A stretch of 64,000 nt of DNA from Pseudorhodobacter aquimaris (GCF_001202025.1 NZ_LGHS01000004.1:1-64000), one strand, 5' to 3'. Counted from the first letter of the stretch, positions 1 to 9,683 are shown. Made by a program: numbers and translations. Notes: generated by a model not told the origin, from the letters alone.

Positions 1-40
1 AGGTAGCGGTGTCGAAACTTGCTACGAGGAGGAAGCGCCC

Positions 41-1066
41 ATGGAAAAGGTTAGCATTGTTGGGCTGGATATTGCCAAGAATTCATTTCACGCACATGGA
101 GCGGCCGAGGACGGATCGAAGGTTTTTAGTAAGGCTTTACCGCGAGGCCGAGTGTTGGAGTTTTTCGGTCGGGTTGAGCCCTGTATCATCGCCCTGGAGG
201 CCTGTGCAGGTGCGCATCACTGGAGCCGGGAGCTTTCCGGACTTGGTCACGATGTCAAGCTGATCGCCCCGCAATACGTCAAACCCTACGTGAAGCGGCA
301 AAAGAACGATGCGAACGACGCTGCGGCCATCGCTGAAGCAGCGTCCCGGCCAACCATGCGTTTTGTGGCGACCAAGACCACCGCACAACAAGGACAGTCG
401 ATGGTACTCAAGACCCGCGATCTGCTGACCGGGCAGCGCACCCAAACAATCAATGCGCTGCGAGGGCATCTGGCAGAACATGGGATTGTTGCTCCGAAGG
501 GCCCTCAACATCTTCCTCGGTTGGAGAGGGATGTGGCTGAGAATGCCGAGCGCTTGCCAGCCGATGTGACGAGCCTCTGCCAAATGTTCTTCGATATGAT
601 TGATGGGCTGAGCGAACGCATTGATGAACTGACCAGGCGGCTCCGCCAAATCGCACGTCAGAACGATGTGGCGCGCAGGTTGATGACCATGCCGGGGATC
701 GGTCCGGTGACGGCTGTATCAATTGCCGTGCTGGCTGCACCACCAGAGGTGTTCAGCAAGGGACGCGACTTTGCGGCTTGGATCGGGCTAGCACCACGCC
801 AGCATTCTACGGGCGGCAAAACAAGGCTGGGCAAGATATCGAAGATGGGGCAACGCGATTTGAGACGCTTGCTGATCATCGGTGCCATGTCGGCGATTCA
901 AGCAACGCAAAAGCGCGGCGGCGCGCCGGAGGGGTCGTGGTTGGCTCGCATGCTTATGCGCAAACCCAAAATGCTGGTAGCGGTCGCATTGGCGAACAAG
1001 ATGGCGCGGATGGCATGGGCGATCATGGCTCATGGCGGCGTCTACAAGAAACCTGCCAACGCCTGA
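41..1066 (+). CDS. IS110-family DEDD transposase
   Basis: This 341-residue protein is a transposase of the IS110 family, whose members recombine a circular element using a RuvC-like DEDD active site. The N-terminal domain shows VGLD with D10, the acidic E53 in ALEAC, and the pair D90/D93 in KNDANDA. The C-terminal half has the helix-hairpin-like MPGIGPVTA segment and the AWIGLAPRQ...TGGKT signature of the Transposase_20 domain. A strong Shine-Dalgarno sequence, GAGGAGGAA at 26-34, sits just before the ATG and fixes the start. The length is normal for the family and no frameshift is visible, so the gene looks functional. Sequence to about 1220 resembles the 3' flank of such elements, but no clear end was defined. 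Confidence 0.93.
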   Translation: MEKVSIVGLDIAKNSFHAHGAAEDGSKVFSKALPRGRVLEFFGRVEPCIIALEACAGAHHWSRELSGLGHDVKLIAPQYVKPYVKRQKNDANDAAAIAEAASRPTMRFVATKTTAQQGQSMVLKTRDLLTGQRTQTINALRGHLAEHGIVAPKGPQHLPRLERDVAENAERLPADVTSLCQMFFDMIDGLSERIDELTRRLRQIARQNDVARRLMTMPGIGPVTAVSIAVLAAPPEVFSKGRDFAAWIGLAPRQHSTGGKTRLGKISKMGQRDLRRLLIIGAMSAIQATQKRGGAPEGSWLARMLMRKPKMLVAVALANKMARMAWAIMAHGGVYKKPANA

Positions 1067-1421
1067 GCGCGAAGGCAGGCTGGGGTGCGGCGGTTCTGAA
1101 CGGAGGTCATGGCAAAGCGTCGACGAGATCAGGAATAGGAAAACCAGTAATGTCCCGAGTAGCTTGTACTACGGCCTCTCGTTTTGGACCTGTTCCTCGA
1201 ACTCACCATGAGGGCCCGCGACGTTGAAGGTCGCAACCAGAGGCCGGATACACGAAGGAACTCGACCGCAGTGCTGTTGCCAACGTCAAAAAAGCCGCTT
1301 GCAAACCCGGGGGCGTCCATACACGGGATCATGCTACGCATAACCCTGCCGGGCAACGGACAACGGGCCGGAATACATCAGCGAAAAGCTGATGAAATAG
1401 GCAACAAAACATGGAGTTACC
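1067..1421. other. Gene-free stretch between IS remnants
   Basis: No gene is supported here. The first 150 bases are probably the non-coding right flank of the IS110 element. From about 1359 the DNA reads as the degenerate upstream part of the IS3 OrfB remnant (DNGPEYISEKLMK, then a stop where a Trp codon is expected, at 1398-1400). Confidence 0.5.
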
Positions 1422-1637
1422 ATCCAGCACATCCAACCCGGCCAGCCGCAGCAGAACGCCTACATCGAGCGCTACAACCGCACCGGCAGGCATGAGTGGC
1501 TCGACCAATACATCATTGAAAGCATCGAGGAGGCACAAGACTTCGCCACGCAATGGCTCTGGACTTACAACAACGACCGCCCGAATATGGGTATCGGCGG
1601 CATCACACCCGCCCAGAAACTGAAAATGGCCGCGTAA
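1359..1637 (+). pseudogene. IS3-family transposase OrfB, C-terminal remnant
   Basis: Frame +3 reads DNGPEYISEKLMK, a TAG, ATKHGVTIQHIQ and then an unbroken IS3 integrase tail. That tail contains QQNAYIERYNRT, the catalytic Glu region of the DDE domain, followed by WLWTYNNDRPNMGIGG and a TAA at 1635-1637. The catalytic E of the DDE triad is present, but the first Asp, most of the protein and OrfA are missing. The TAG replaces what is TGG (Trp) in relatives. The sequence just after the stop, a run of C then G6 followed by ATTACCG, may be an element end. This is a dead fragment of an element unrelated to the IS110 upstream. Confidence 0.8.
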
Positions 1638-1720
1638 ATTCTACGAATGCACCCCGTTAAAAATGGGGGGATTACCGTTTCACTGCGTTTGCAACATGGA
1701 AATAGATTGGCAGAAAGACT

Positions 1721-2017
1721 GCGCCTTTGCTGGCGCGTCACATCGTGCCGATGTGCAACATGTGTGACCGGGCATTCGACGCAAACTGGCTATGTGGTGC
1801 GCCGACCGAAGCCGGAATCGAGGCGGTCATTCCGCCAAAATCCAACCGACTGTTCCCGGCTGACTTCGACCGCGATACTTACAAATGACGCTACTTGATC
1901 GAGAGTTTCTTTGGAAAGCTCAAGGAATACAGGGGAATCGCAATGCGCAGCTGCAAAACTGACGCCAGCTTCAACGCATTCATCTCAATCGCGGCCACCG
2001 TGATCCAATTGAAGTGA
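1721..2017 (+). pseudogene. IS5-family transposase, C-terminal remnant
   Basis: The frame reads LLARHIVPMCNMCDRAFDAN, AGIEAVIPPKSNR and FDRDTYK, then a TGA (1886-1888) where relatives have Trp. It continues through LIESFFGKLKEYRGIAMR to AATVIQLK and a stop at 2015-2017. The D of DRAFDAN and the E of LIESFFGKLKE are the second and third acidic residues expected of an IS5-type DDE transposase. The N-terminal half is absent and the surviving part is interrupted, so it cannot be functional. It lies directly behind the IS3 remnant, showing repeated insertion at this place. Confidence 0.8.
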
Positions 2018-2432
2018 ACGTCAACATGCCCTAGCAAATGGCCCAAATTTCCGCGACTACCTCTATTACCAGAGGTACAACAGCCTTCGCCATCGTGGCA
2101 AGGAAGGTAGTATCGGACTTTTAGCCACTTCAAGGGCCCCTGAGACCCCAATTGTATTAAATAAATACAATACATGAATCGATCTACGCGACAGGGTTTA
2201 GTGTTTGTTTTCCTCACTATACGGAATGCGCTATCTTTTTCAGCGGGCTTTTTCTGTGGCAACGCCTCCCGCAGGTTTTGGCACAAGCAATCCTGGATTT
2301 ATCAAGGGGCGGTGCAATCAGCTTCTGCGCAAGGAGGGGGCCAATTGACGAGAAAAGGGCGGATGACATTTCTGTTCGTCCCTGCTACGCGTCTGTGCAA
2401 TTGATTTTGGCAATCTGAAAGCGAGATGCGCA
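2018..2432. other. Gene-free region upstream of rfbC
   Basis: No gene is supported in these 415 bases. The first part (about 2040-2110) reads DYLYYQRYNSLRHRGK in one frame, which resembles the tail of an integrase-like transposase but is too short to assign. The middle is AT-rich and holds a perfect inverted repeat (listed separately). The last 100 bases must contain the promoter of the rhamnose operon, but no convincing -35/-10 pair was found. Confidence 0.4.
2151..2171. promoter_or_regulatory. Perfect 8-bp inverted repeat, candidate operator
   Basis: ATTGTATT at 2151-2158 is followed by a 5-base AT spacer and its exact complement AATACAAT at 2164-2171. It sits in an AT-rich patch 262 bases before rfbC. 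The symmetry suits a dimeric repressor site, but it could equally be left over from an insertion element. No cognate regulator is nearby. Confidence 0.3.
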
Positions 2433-3005
2433 GTGGATATTCAAAAAACTGAATTGGCTGGCGTGGTTATCATCACACCACCGCGTTTTGGCGATCATCG
2501 GGGTTTCTTTAGCGAAAGCTGGAACAGCGCGCGGGCAAAGGCTGCCGGGATCGATATCGACTTTGTGCAGGACAATCATTCGCTGTCGCGCGATGTCGGT
2601 ACCGTTCGCGGGCTGCACTTCCAATCGCCGCCCCATGCGCAGGCCAAATTGGTGCGTTGCGGGCGCGGCGCCTTGTTTGATGTCGCTGTAGATGCGCGCA
2701 AGGGCAGCCCGACCTATGGCCGCTGGGTCGGGGTGGAGCTGAGCTTTGAGAACGGGCGTCAGCTGTTGATCCCTGCGGGTTTCTTGCACGGCTTTGTGAC
2801 GCGCGAACCCGATACCGAGATTGTCTATAAATGTTCGGATTACTATGCGCCCGAATGTGACGGGGCGGTGCGTTTTGATGATCCGACCATCGGGATTGAT
2901 TGGGGCGTGGCCGCCGATGCGGCGATCCTGTCGGAAAAGGATGCCAAGGCACAGCTTTTTGCCGATTTCGACAGCCCGTTTGTATTTGAAGGATCGCAAC
3001 CATGA
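2433..3005 (+). CDS. rfbC: dTDP-4-dehydrorhamnose 3,5-epimerase
   Basis: RfbC (RmlC) epimerises dTDP-4-keto-6-deoxyglucose at C3 and C5, the third step of dTDP-L-rhamnose synthesis in the cytoplasm. The 190-residue protein has the cupin signatures of the family: DHRGFF near residue 20, the catalytic-His segment RGLHFQ, the [14 protein letters not shown] stretch with its conserved Asp, and the FLHGF loop. The start is GTG; a nearby ATG at 2426 is out of frame. It overlaps rfbB by an ATGA, so the three rhamnose genes are translationally coupled. The product is a cell-envelope sugar for LPS or exopolysaccharide. rfbA, which makes dTDP-glucose, is not in the window. Confidence 0.95.
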   Translation: MDIQKTELAGVVIITPPRFGDHRGFFSESWNSARAKAAGIDIDFVQDNHSLSRDVGTVRGLHFQSPPHAQAKLVRCGRGALFDVAVDARKGSPTYGRWVGVELSFENGRQLLIPAGFLHGFVTREPDTEIVYKCSDYYAPECDGAVRFDDPTIGIDWGVAADAAILSEKDAKAQLFADFDSPFVFEGSQP

Positions 3006-4054
3006 AACTGCTCGTAACCGGCGGGGCCGGATTTATCGGATCGGCTGTTGTGCGTCAGGCCATCGGCCAGGATCATGAGGTGATCAACCTTGATGCGCTG
3101 ACCTATGCCGCCTGTCTCGACAATCTGGCTTCGGTCGCGGACAGCCCGCTTTACCGCTTTATGCAGGTCGATATCCGTGATGCCGCCGCGGTTGAGGCCT
3201 GTATCGCCGAAACCGCCCCCGATGCGATCATGCATCTGGCGGCCGAAAGCCATGTTGACCGTTCCATCGACGGGCCGGGTGTTTTCATGGAAACCAATAT
3301 CATGGGGACCTACAACCTGCTGCAATCGGCCCGTGCCTTGTGGGACCGTCAAGGTCGGCCTGAAGATTTCCGTTTCCATCATATTTCCACCGATGAGGTG
3401 TTCGGCTCTCTTCCGGCGGACCCGTCGGTAAAGTTCACCGAAGCCACCCCCTATGACCCGCGCAGCCCCTATTCGGCCTCCAAGGCCAGTTCTGACCATC
3501 TGGTGCGCGCCTGGGCCGAAACCTACGGCTTGCCGGTGGTTCTGACGAATTGCTCGAACAATTACGGACCGTATCATTTCCCGGAAAAACTGATTCCGGT
3601 GATCATCCTGAACGCTTTGGCGGGGAAAGCGTTGCCGATTTACGGTGATGGCTCAAACGTGCGCGACTGGCTTTTTGTTGAGGATCACGCCGATGCCTTG
3701 CTGACGGTTCTGACCAAGGGCGAGGTCGGGCGCAGCTATAACATTGGTGGCGAGAACGAGCGTTCGAACCTTGAGCTGGTGCAGACCATCTGTGCCATTC
3801 TGGATGAGAAACGCCCCGGCAAGGCACCCTATGCCGAGCAGATCAGTTTTGTTACCGACCGCCCCGGCCATGATGCGCGCTATGCGATTGATCCAAGCCG
3901 TATCCGCAATGAACTGGGCTGGCGGCCCAGCGTGACGGTTGAGGAAGGGCTTGCGCTGACGGTGCAATGGTATCTCGACAATGAGGATTGGTGGCGTGCC
4001 TTGCAACAACGCGACGGTGTTGGCGCGCGGCTTGGCGTGAAGGTTTCGCAATGA
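3002..4054 (+). CDS. rfbB: dTDP-glucose 4,6-dehydratase
   Basis: RfbB (RmlB) converts dTDP-glucose to dTDP-4-keto-6-deoxyglucose with bound NAD. The 350-residue protein is an extended short-chain dehydrogenase. It has the N-terminal Rossmann motif TGGAGFIGS, the STDEVFG catalytic segment that supplies the Asp-Glu pair of this dehydratase, and the YSASK active site with Y157 and K161. [14 protein letters not shown] and the [10 protein letters not shown] segment are typical of RmlB and line the nucleotide-sugar pocket. The length matches the family. It overlaps rfbC upstream and rfbD downstream by ATGA junctions and is surely cotranscribed with both. Confidence 0.96.
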   Translation: MKLLVTGGAGFIGSAVVRQAIGQDHEVINLDALTYAACLDNLASVADSPLYRFMQVDIRDAAAVEACIAETAPDAIMHLAAESHVDRSIDGPGVFMETNIMGTYNLLQSARALWDRQGRPEDFRFHHISTDEVFGSLPADPSVKFTEATPYDPRSPYSASKASSDHLVRAWAETYGLPVVLTNCSNNYGPYHFPEKLIPVIILNALAGKALPIYGDGSNVRDWLFVEDHADALLTVLTKGEVGRSYNIGGENERSNLELVQTICAILDEKRPGKAPYAEQISFVTDRPGHDARYAIDPSRIRNELGWRPSVTVEEGLALTVQWYLDNEDWWRALQQRDGVGARLGVKVSQ

Positions 4055-4902
4055 AGATATTGGTATTCGGGAAAAACGGTCAGGTCGCGCAAGAGTTGCA
4101 ACGTCGTTGCGGGCCGGTCACGCTTGAGGTTTACGGATCGGATCAGGCGAATTTCGAGAACCCCGAGGTATGCGCCGCAATCGTGGCGGCAACAGATGCC
4201 GATGCGGTGATCAATGCCGCCGCCTATACGGCCGTTGACCGCGCTGAGGAAGAAGAGCCGCGCGCCCTTTTGATCAATGCCACCACCCCCGGCGCGATTG
4301 CCAAGGCGGCGGCGGCGCGGGGTTTGCCTTTGGTCCACATCTCAACCGATTATGTTTTTGACGGCACTGGCACCGCGCCCTTTGCCACCGATCACCCCAC
4401 CGCCCCTTTGGGCGCTTACGGGCGCACCAAACTGGCCGGGGAGGAATTGGTACGCGCCGCGGGCGGGACGCATGCGATCTTGCGCACCTCTTGGGTGGTA
4501 TCAGCGCATGGGCAGAATTTCGTGAAGACCATGCTGCGTCTGGGTGCCGAACGTGACCAGCTTGGCATCGTTGCCGATCAGATTGGCGGGCCGACCTGTG
4601 CGGCCGATATTGCCGATGCCTGTCTGAGCATCGCCGCACAGCTTGTTGAGGTGCCGTCGAAATCGGGCAGCTACCATTTCTCGGGCGGGCCGGACATCAG
4701 CTGGGCCGGTTTCGCCCGTGCGATCTTTGCCGAGGCGGGGCTGACCTGTGACGTCAAGGAAATCCCGACCAGCGATTACCCAACACCGGCACAGCGTCCG
4801 CTGAATTCCCGTCTGGATAACAGCAAGACCATGGACAGTTTTGGCATTGCGCGCCCCGATTGGCATCAAGGCCTGCGCGCGATTATCGCTGAGCTTGGCT
4901 AA
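4051..4902 (+). CDS. rfbD: dTDP-4-dehydrorhamnose reductase
   Basis: RfbD (RmlD) reduces dTDP-4-keto-L-rhamnose to dTDP-L-rhamnose using NAD(P)H. The 283-residue form starts at the ATG that overlaps the rfbB stop. An earlier in-frame start would run far into rfbB and is unlikely. It carries the Rossmann segment [11 protein letters not shown], the [13 protein letters not shown] loop, the STDYVFDG motif and the YGRTKLAGE active site with the Tyr-Lys pair. The C-terminal RPLNSRLD segment is typical of the family. A strong hairpin follows the stop codon, ending the operon here. Confidence 0.95.
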   Translation: MKILVFGKNGQVAQELQRRCGPVTLEVYGSDQANFENPEVCAAIVAATDADAVINAAAYTAVDRAEEEEPRALLINATTPGAIAKAAAARGLPLVHISTDYVFDGTGTAPFATDHPTAPLGAYGRTKLAGEELVRAAGGTHAILRTSWVVSAHGQNFVKTMLRLGAERDQLGIVADQIGGPTCAADIADACLSIAAQLVEVPSKSGSYHFSGGPDISWAGFARAIFAEAGLTCDVKEIPTSDYPTPAQRPLNSRLDNSKTMDSFGIARPDWHQGLRAIIAELG

Positions 4903-4909
4903 GACAGCA

Positions 4910-4932
4910 GGCCCCCGATCCGGGGGCCTTTG
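4910..4932 (+). terminator. Rho-independent terminator after rfbD
   Basis: GGCCCCCG at 4910-4917 pairs with CGGGGGCC at 4921-4928 around a short loop, 7 bases after the rfbD stop. The T-run on the plus strand is short (TTTG). The convergent arsH gene ends just beyond, so the hairpin may serve both strands. Confidence 0.7.
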
Positions 4933-4935
4933 CGC

Positions 4936-5667
4936 CTAGATCGCCTTTTGGTTCACCCGTTTTGACAGCTCTTCGGCGCTTTCCTTGCGCTCGCTATAGC
5001 GTTGGACCAAATAGGATTTATTGTCCCGCGTCAGTAGGGTGAACTTCATCAACTCCTCCATCACATCGACCATCCGGTCATAGAAGGGAGAGGGCTTCAT
5101 CCGTCCGGCCTCATCAAATTCCAGAAAGGCCTTGGGGGTTGAGGCCTGGTTCGGGATCGTCAACAGGCGCATCCAGCGCCCGAGGATCCGCAACTGGTTC
5201 ACCGCGTTAAAGCTTTGGGAGCCACCGCTGACCTGCATAACCGCCAGCGTTTTGCCTTGCGCGGGCCGCACCGCCCCGATCGAAAGCGGAATCCAGTCGA
5301 TCTGGGCCTTCATGATGCCGGTCATCGCGCCGTGGCGTTCTGGCGAACACCAGACCATCCCCTCGGACCATGTCACCAGATCGCGCAGCTCTTGCACCTT
5401 GGGGTGATCGGGCTCGGCATCATCTGGCAGTGGTAACCCCGAGGGGCAGAATGTGCGGGTTTCGGCCCCCAGCCGTGTCAGCACGCGGGCGGCCTCTTCG
5501 GTCATCAACCGGCTGAACGAGCGTTCCCGCAAGGAGCCATAGAGCAAAAGGATACGCGGCGCATGTGCCGCCCGTTCAGGGGTCAGCAGGGCCTCGGTGT
5601 CGATGGTGCGGAAATGGATTTCGTCAATATTCGGCGTGTCAGTCAAGGCGATTTCCCTTTGCATCAA
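4936..5667 (-). CDS. arsH: Arsenical resistance protein ArsH (NADPH-dependent FMN reductase)
   Basis: ArsH is a flavoprotein of the NADPH-dependent FMN reductase family. Characterised members oxidise trivalent organoarsenicals or reduce quinones and protect against arsenic. The 243-residue protein has the flavodoxin-like FMN loop [13 protein letters not shown] near residue 40, the conserved [12 protein letters not shown] segment, and [13 protein letters not shown], all diagnostic of ArsH. It is the last gene of the arsR-acr3-arsC-arsH operon, and its start overlaps the end of arsC by 29 bases. The ATG one codon later is an equally possible start. Confidence 0.95.
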   Translation of the reverse strand: MMQREIALTDTPNIDEIHFRTIDTEALLTPERAAHAPRILLLYGSLRERSFSRLMTEEAARVLTRLGAETRTFCPSGLPLPDDAEPDHPKVQELRDLVTWSEGMVWCSPERHGAMTGIMKAQIDWIPLSIGAVRPAQGKTLAVMQVSGGSQSFNAVNQLRILGRWMRLLTIPNQASTPKAFLEFDEAGRMKPSPFYDRMVDVMEELMKFTLLTRDNKSYLVQRYSERKESAEELSKRVNQKAI

Positions 5668-6061
5668 TCAATGGAGTGCCGTCCTCCTTGGTCATCGGGC
5701 CGGGCGGCAGGCGGTCAAGCAGGTCCAGAACCGCCTCGCTCGGCCGACACAAACGCACCCCCTTGGGCGAACACACGATAGGGCGGTTCACCAGTACCGG
5801 ATGTTCCAGCATGGCCTCCAACAAGGTGTCATCGCTGACCGAAGGGTCCAGCAGGCCCAACTCCTCGGCGGGGGATTTTGTGGTGCGCAGGGCGGTGCGC
5901 GGTGTCAGACCGGCGGCGGCAAAGAGCGCCAGAAGCTGCGGGCGGGTCCAGCCGACCTCAAGGTAGTCGATGACCACGGGCGTCTCTCCTGCGGCCTCGA
6001 TGATCGCCAGCACATTGCGCGAGGTACCGCAGGCGGGGTTATGATGGATTACGACGGTCAT
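5639..6061 (-). CDS. arsC: Arsenate reductase, glutaredoxin-dependent
   Basis: ArsC reduces arsenate to arsenite with glutathione and glutaredoxin, giving the substrate that Acr3 exports. The 140-residue protein belongs to the ArsC/Spx thioredoxin-fold family. The catalytic Cys is C11 in [10 protein letters not shown]. The arsenate-binding Arg region [16 protein letters not shown] near residues 93-108 matches the family. The gene overlaps acr3 upstream by 4 bases and arsH downstream by 29 bases, which implies coupled translation. Confidence 0.95.
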   Translation of the reverse strand: MTVVIHHNPACGTSRNVLAIIEAAGETPVVIDYLEVGWTRPQLLALFAAAGLTPRTALRTTKSPAEELGLLDPSVSDDTLLEAMLEHPVLVNRPIVCSPKGVRLCRPSEAVLDLLDRLPPGPMTKEDGTPLIDAKGNRLD

Positions 6062-7125
6062 GATGATGTTCCTTCGGTTGGAAACCAGTGTTTGGTGCGG
6101 TTGGCAAAGGCGACAAGCGACAGCATCACCGGCACCTCAACCAGCACGCCAACCACGGTTGCAAGCGCGGCCCCGGACCCCAACCCGAACAGGCTGATGG
6201 CAACAGCGACGGCCAGCTCAAAGAAATTAGAGGTGCCGATCAGGGCGCAAGGTGCGGCCACGTTGAACGGGATACCCCAAGCGCGTGCAGCACCGTAAGC
6301 CACGAAAAAGATGCCGTAAGACTGGATCAACAGCGGAACCGCGATAAGCACGATCACCAGCGGGCGGTCAAGGATCACCTCTCCCTGAAAGCCGAAGAGC
6401 AGCACTACGGTCAGCAATAGCCCGATGATGGAAAACGGCTGGACGCGGGATTTGAAGGCGTCGACCTCGGCCTCACCGCCATTGGCCACCAGCTTGTTGC
6501 GGGTCAGATATCCGGCCAGCAACGGCAACAGCACATAAAGCCCGACCGACAACAGCAAGGTATCCCACGGCACCACGATATCGGTAACGCCCAGCAAAAA
6601 GGCGACGATGGGCGCAAAGGCAAAGACCATCACAACATCATTCACGCTGACCTGTACCAGCGTATAGGTCGCATCACCGCGCGTCAGGTTGGACCAGACA
6701 AAGACCATCGCCGTGCAGGGGGCCGCACCCAACAGGATAACCCCCGCAAGATAGGCCTGCGCATCATCCGGCGGGATCAACCCGGCGAAAACATACTCGA
6801 AAAACAGAACCCCCAGCGCGGCCATGGTAAAGGGTTTGATCAGCCAGTTGACCACCAGCGTCACGACCAGCCCCTTGGGCTTGTCCCCCACACGGGCCAA
6901 TGCGCCGAAATTCACGCCGACCATCATCGGGTAAACCATGGCCCAGATCAGCACGGCTACGGGCAGGTTGACCGATGCGACCTCTAGCGCGGCAAGTGCC
7001 GCAAAGGGGCCGGGAAAGAGGTTGCCCAGTAAAAGCCCCGCGCCGATGGCAAGGGCCACCCAAACGGAAAGCCAACGTTCAAAGGTGCCTAATCCCGCAG
7101 CGGCGGGCGTCGATGTATCGGTCAT
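6058..7125 (-). CDS. acr3: Arsenite efflux permease Acr3
   Basis: Acr3 is a secondary transporter of the BART superfamily that expels arsenite across the inner membrane. The 355-residue protein has about ten hydrophobic segments. The conserved [20 protein letters not shown] segment carries the Cys essential in this family, and [14 protein letters not shown] follows it. [19 protein letters not shown] near the C-terminus is also typical. It is the bacterial Acr3 type and not the unrelated ArsB. It lies second in the ars operon, 16 bases after arsR, and overlaps arsC. Confidence 0.95.
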   Translation of the reverse strand: MTDTSTPAAAGLGTFERWLSVWVALAIGAGLLLGNLFPGPFAALAALEVASVNLPVAVLIWAMVYPMMVGVNFGALARVGDKPKGLVVTLVVNWLIKPFTMAALGVLFFEYVFAGLIPPDDAQAYLAGVILLGAAPCTAMVFVWSNLTRGDATYTLVQVSVNDVVMVFAFAPIVAFLLGVTDIVVPWDTLLLSVGLYVLLPLLAGYLTRNKLVANGGEAEVDAFKSRVQPFSIIGLLLTVVLLFGFQGEVILDRPLVIVLIAVPLLIQSYGIFFVAYGAARAWGIPFNVAAPCALIGTSNFFELAVAVAISLFGLGSGAALATVVGVLVEVPVMLSLVAFANRTKHWFPTEGTSS

Positions 7126-7141
7126 GATGGCCTTTCGGTGG

Positions 7142-7501
7142 TTAGTGATCTTGATCGGTTAGGGGCGGCGGACAGGCACAGGCGATCTCATTTATGACGG
7201 GCTGGCAAAGCTCGGGGCGGCCCCCGCAGCAATCTTCCATCAAGAAGGCCAGCAAGCCGCGCACCCCGTCCATATGTGCGAAATAGCGGATGCTGCGGCC
7301 CTCACGTTCATTCCGAACCAAGCCGGACCGCGCGAGGATCGACAGGTTCGCCGACATCGTATTCTGGCGCACGTTCAGGACATCGCCAATCTCACCCGCC
7401 GACATGCCTTGTTCGCCCGCCTTGATCAGCAAGCGGAATACATCCAGCCGGGTGGTTTGGCTGAGGGCGGCAAAGGCGTCGAGGGCATATGTCTTATCCA
7501 T
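7142..7501 (-). CDS. arsR: ArsR-family arsenite-responsive repressor
   Basis: This 119-residue winged-helix protein of the ArsR/SmtB family should repress its own operon until arsenite binds. The HTH is seen at about residues 35-75 ([30 protein letters not shown]). The classic CVCDLC site of plasmid ArsR is absent. Instead clustered cysteines lie near the C-terminus ([11 protein letters not shown] and CAC), the arrangement known from other proteobacterial ArsR proteins with a C-terminal As(III) site. It is first in the operon. The predicted promoter lies so close to the ATG that the message may be leaderless. Confidence 0.93.
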   Translation of the reverse strand: MDKTYALDAFAALSQTTRLDVFRLLIKAGEQGMSAGEIGDVLNVRQNTMSANLSILARSGLVRNEREGRSIRYFAHMDGVRGLLAFLMEDCCGGRPELCQPVINEIACACPPPLTDQDH

Positions 7502-7537
7502 ATATCATGAATTATGGATTTAATGACGGGCTGTCAA
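7496..7537 (-). promoter_or_regulatory. ars operon promoter and candidate ArsR operator
   Basis: On the minus strand TTGACA (7537-7532) is followed after 15 bases by CATAAT (7516-7511), a plausible sigma-70 promoter with a short spacer. An inverted repeat ATCCATA (7496-7502) / TATGGAT (7513-7519) overlaps the -10 box and the arsR start codon, which is where an ArsR dimer would block transcription. No Shine-Dalgarno sequence precedes the ATG. Confidence 0.5.
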
Positions 7538-7615
7538 GCCCAAGACGACCGCTTTGCTTGACAATCATCGCGCTTGCCGTCACCTGCGTGACGATCAAAA
7601 CCGAAAGCTGCGCTC

Positions 7616-7966
7616 ATGTCTGATGAAACACCCAAAGCCGCAAAACCCAAGAAGCCCTCGCGTCAGCAGGTCTTTACCCTTGTGATCGAGGTCGGGCGCA
7701 ACCCCGGTGACGGCCTGCCAGCCAAGGCCACGGGGGCGGCGCTGATGATCTATGCCAGCGGTGTCGATGAGGCCGAGGCCGTACGCGAGACCGTGGCGAT
7801 CCTGAAACAGGCCGATATGGCCCCGCTGGATGTGTCGGGATACGGCACGCTGGAGGAACGGCTGGAGGCGGGTGACGAAATCGGCGCGGAGGAGCGTGCC
7901 TTGATGGACCGCGCGCTGGCTGAAAACTCGGTTGTCGTGGCCTCTATGACGCCGTTTTTCGACTGA
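7616..7966 (+). CDS. Conserved hypothetical protein
   Basis: I do not recognise a named family. The 116-residue product has a Lys/Pro-rich N-terminus (residues 1-17) and then a compact alpha/beta region with a strand-like FTLVIEVG. A helix-rich middle (VDEAEAVRETVAIL) and an acidic helix (LEERLEAGDEIGAEERALMDRAL) follow. It has no signal peptide or membrane segment, so it should be cytoplasmic. It lies alone, divergent from arsR and 97 bases before dapE, in the same direction as dapE. The Shine-Dalgarno is weak. Codon use matches its neighbours, so it is probably a real gene of this lineage. Confidence 0.7.
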   Translation: MSDETPKAAKPKKPSRQQVFTLVIEVGRNPGDGLPAKATGAALMIYASGVDEAEAVRETVAILKQADMAPLDVSGYGTLEERLEAGDEIGAEERALMDRALAENSVVVASMTPFFD

Positions 7967-8063
7967 TCCCATACGGGGGGGCATAGGTTGCACGGACGGG
8001 GCGCAAGCGTTATCGATTGGGCAATGCCGCGTGTCCTGCGGCCAGCCCTGAGGATGTTTATAT

Positions 8064-9221
8064 ATGCCCGCCAGTCGTACCCCCGTTGATCCCGCAGCTT
8101 TGACCGCCGATCTGATCCGCTGCAATTCCGTGACACCCGCCGAGGGTGGCGCGCTGGTTTTGCTGGAGGAGCTTCTGACCAAGGCGGGGTTTGCCTGCAC
8201 GCGGGTGGACCGTGCCGGTATCTGTAACCTGTTTGCGCGCTGGGGCAGGGTTGGTGCGAACCGGACGTTTGGATTTAACGGTCATACCGACGTTGTGCCC
8301 GTGGGGGATGTTGCCGCCTGGACGCATGACCCCTTTGGCGCCGAGGTTGTGGACGGCTGGATGTATGGCCGCGGGGCGACCGATATGAAATCGGGGGTTG
8401 CCGCCTTTGTCGCCGCATCGATTGATTTTGTTCAAACCACCCCGCCCGATGGCGCCGTTATTCTGACGATCACCGGTGATGAAGAGGGCGGCGGCACCGA
8501 TGGCACCGTGGCCCTTTTGGACTGGATGGCCACCAATAATGAGGCGATGAGCGTGTGTTTGGTGGGAGAGCCGACCAGCCCGAATGTGATGGGTGAGATG
8601 ATGAAGGTCGGGCGGCGCGGCTCGCTCACGGCCTATTTCACAGCAAAAGGGGTGCAGGGGCATGCCGCCTATCCGCACCGTGCCAATAACCCGCTGAATG
8701 CGATGGTTGCCTTGATGGACAGGCTTGCGCGGCATGAGATGGACAAGGGCACCGATCATTTTGACCCGTCCACATTGGTGATCACCACGATTGATACCGG
8801 CAATCCGGCGACGAATGTGATCCCCGCACAATGCCGCGCCACGGTGAACATCCGCTTTAACGATGCCCATACGGGCGCCAGTATTTCCGATTGGCTGCGG
8901 GCATTGGCGGCCGAGGAGCAGGAAAAAACCGGCGTTGCCTTTGACATGAAGGTCACGATTTCAGGCGAAAGCTTTGTCACCCCGCCCGGTGCCTTGTCGG
9001 ATATGATCGCAAAGGCGGTGCAGGCAGAAACGGGCGTGACGCCGGTTGCCTCTACCTCGGGCGGGACGTCGGATGCGCGTTTCGTCAAGGATCACTGTCC
9101 GGTCGTGGAATTCGGGCTGGTTGGCAAAACCATGCATCAGGTTGATGAACGTGTGGAAGTGGCCCAGATCCATCAGCTGAAATCCATCTATTCCCGCATC
9201 CTGACCGATTATTTCGCATGA
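8064..9221 (+). CDS. dapE: Succinyl-diaminopimelate desuccinylase
   Basis: DapE hydrolyses N-succinyl-LL-diaminopimelate to LL-diaminopimelate and succinate in lysine and peptidoglycan synthesis. The 385-residue protein is a dinuclear zinc M20 peptidase-like enzyme. Metal ligands are visible as H74 and D76 in FNGHTDVVP, then the [10 protein letters not shown] Asp, the catalytic [10 protein letters not shown] Glu pair, and the C-terminal His in GKTMHQVDE. The dimerisation domain lies between about residues 185 and 295. Length and motifs fit DapE better than ArgE. The following acetyltransferase gene overlaps it by an ATGA. Confidence 0.95.
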   Translation: MPASRTPVDPAALTADLIRCNSVTPAEGGALVLLEELLTKAGFACTRVDRAGICNLFARWGRVGANRTFGFNGHTDVVPVGDVAAWTHDPFGAEVVDGWMYGRGATDMKSGVAAFVAASIDFVQTTPPDGAVILTITGDEEGGGTDGTVALLDWMATNNEAMSVCLVGEPTSPNVMGEMMKVGRRGSLTAYFTAKGVQGHAAYPHRANNPLNAMVALMDRLARHEMDKGTDHFDPSTLVITTIDTGNPATNVIPAQCRATVNIRFNDAHTGASISDWLRALAAEEQEKTGVAFDMKVTISGESFVTPPGALSDMIAKAVQAETGVTPVASTSGGTSDARFVKDHCPVVEFGLVGKTMHQVDERVEVAQIHQLKSIYSRILTDYFA

Positions 9222-9640
9222 CGGTCCGGATCGGGCTGACACAAGACCTCGCCGCCTGTCACGCCCTGCGCCGGACAGTGTTTATTGAGGAACAAGGCGT
9301 GTCCGAGACCGAAGAGATGGACAACCTTGATGATGCGGCATTGCATTTGCTTGCTTCGGTTTCGGGGGTGCCTGCGGGATCGGCAAGGTTGATGGTTCTG
9401 GGTGATACGGGCAAGATCGGGCGGGTTTGTGTGCTGCGCGAATATCGCGGGACGGGGCTTGGCGCGGCTTTGATTATGGCCGCGGTGGACCAGTTTCGCG
9501 CCATGCCGGGGGTGGAAAAGGTCAAGCTTGGGGCGCAGTGCCATGCGATTGTCTTTTATGAAAAGCTGGGCTTTGCCGCCTTTGGCCCGGAATATGATGA
9601 CGCGGGCATCCCACACCGCGATATGATGCTGGCGCTGTAA
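9218..9640 (+). CDS. GNAT-family N-acetyltransferase (ElaA-like)
   Basis: This 140-residue protein has the GNAT fold that transfers acetyl from acetyl-CoA to an amine. The acetyl-CoA pyrophosphate loop reads [13 protein letters not shown] near residues 75-87. The N-terminal [19 protein letters not shown] segment resembles ElaA-type members, and the C-terminal [10 protein letters not shown] strand-helix is the usual motif B. The substrate cannot be told from sequence. It is translationally coupled to dapE by an ATGA overlap, which makes cotranscription likely but does not prove a role in lysine synthesis. Confidence 0.88.
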   Translation: MTVRIGLTQDLAACHALRRTVFIEEQGVSETEEMDNLDDAALHLLASVSGVPAGSARLMVLGDTGKIGRVCVLREYRGTGLGAALIMAAVDQFRAMPGVEKVKLGAQCHAIVFYEKLGFAAFGPEYDDAGIPHRDMMLAL

Positions 9641-9683
9641 GGCGTGCTTGCTGCGCATATGCGGCGCGTGATAGGGCTGGGGC

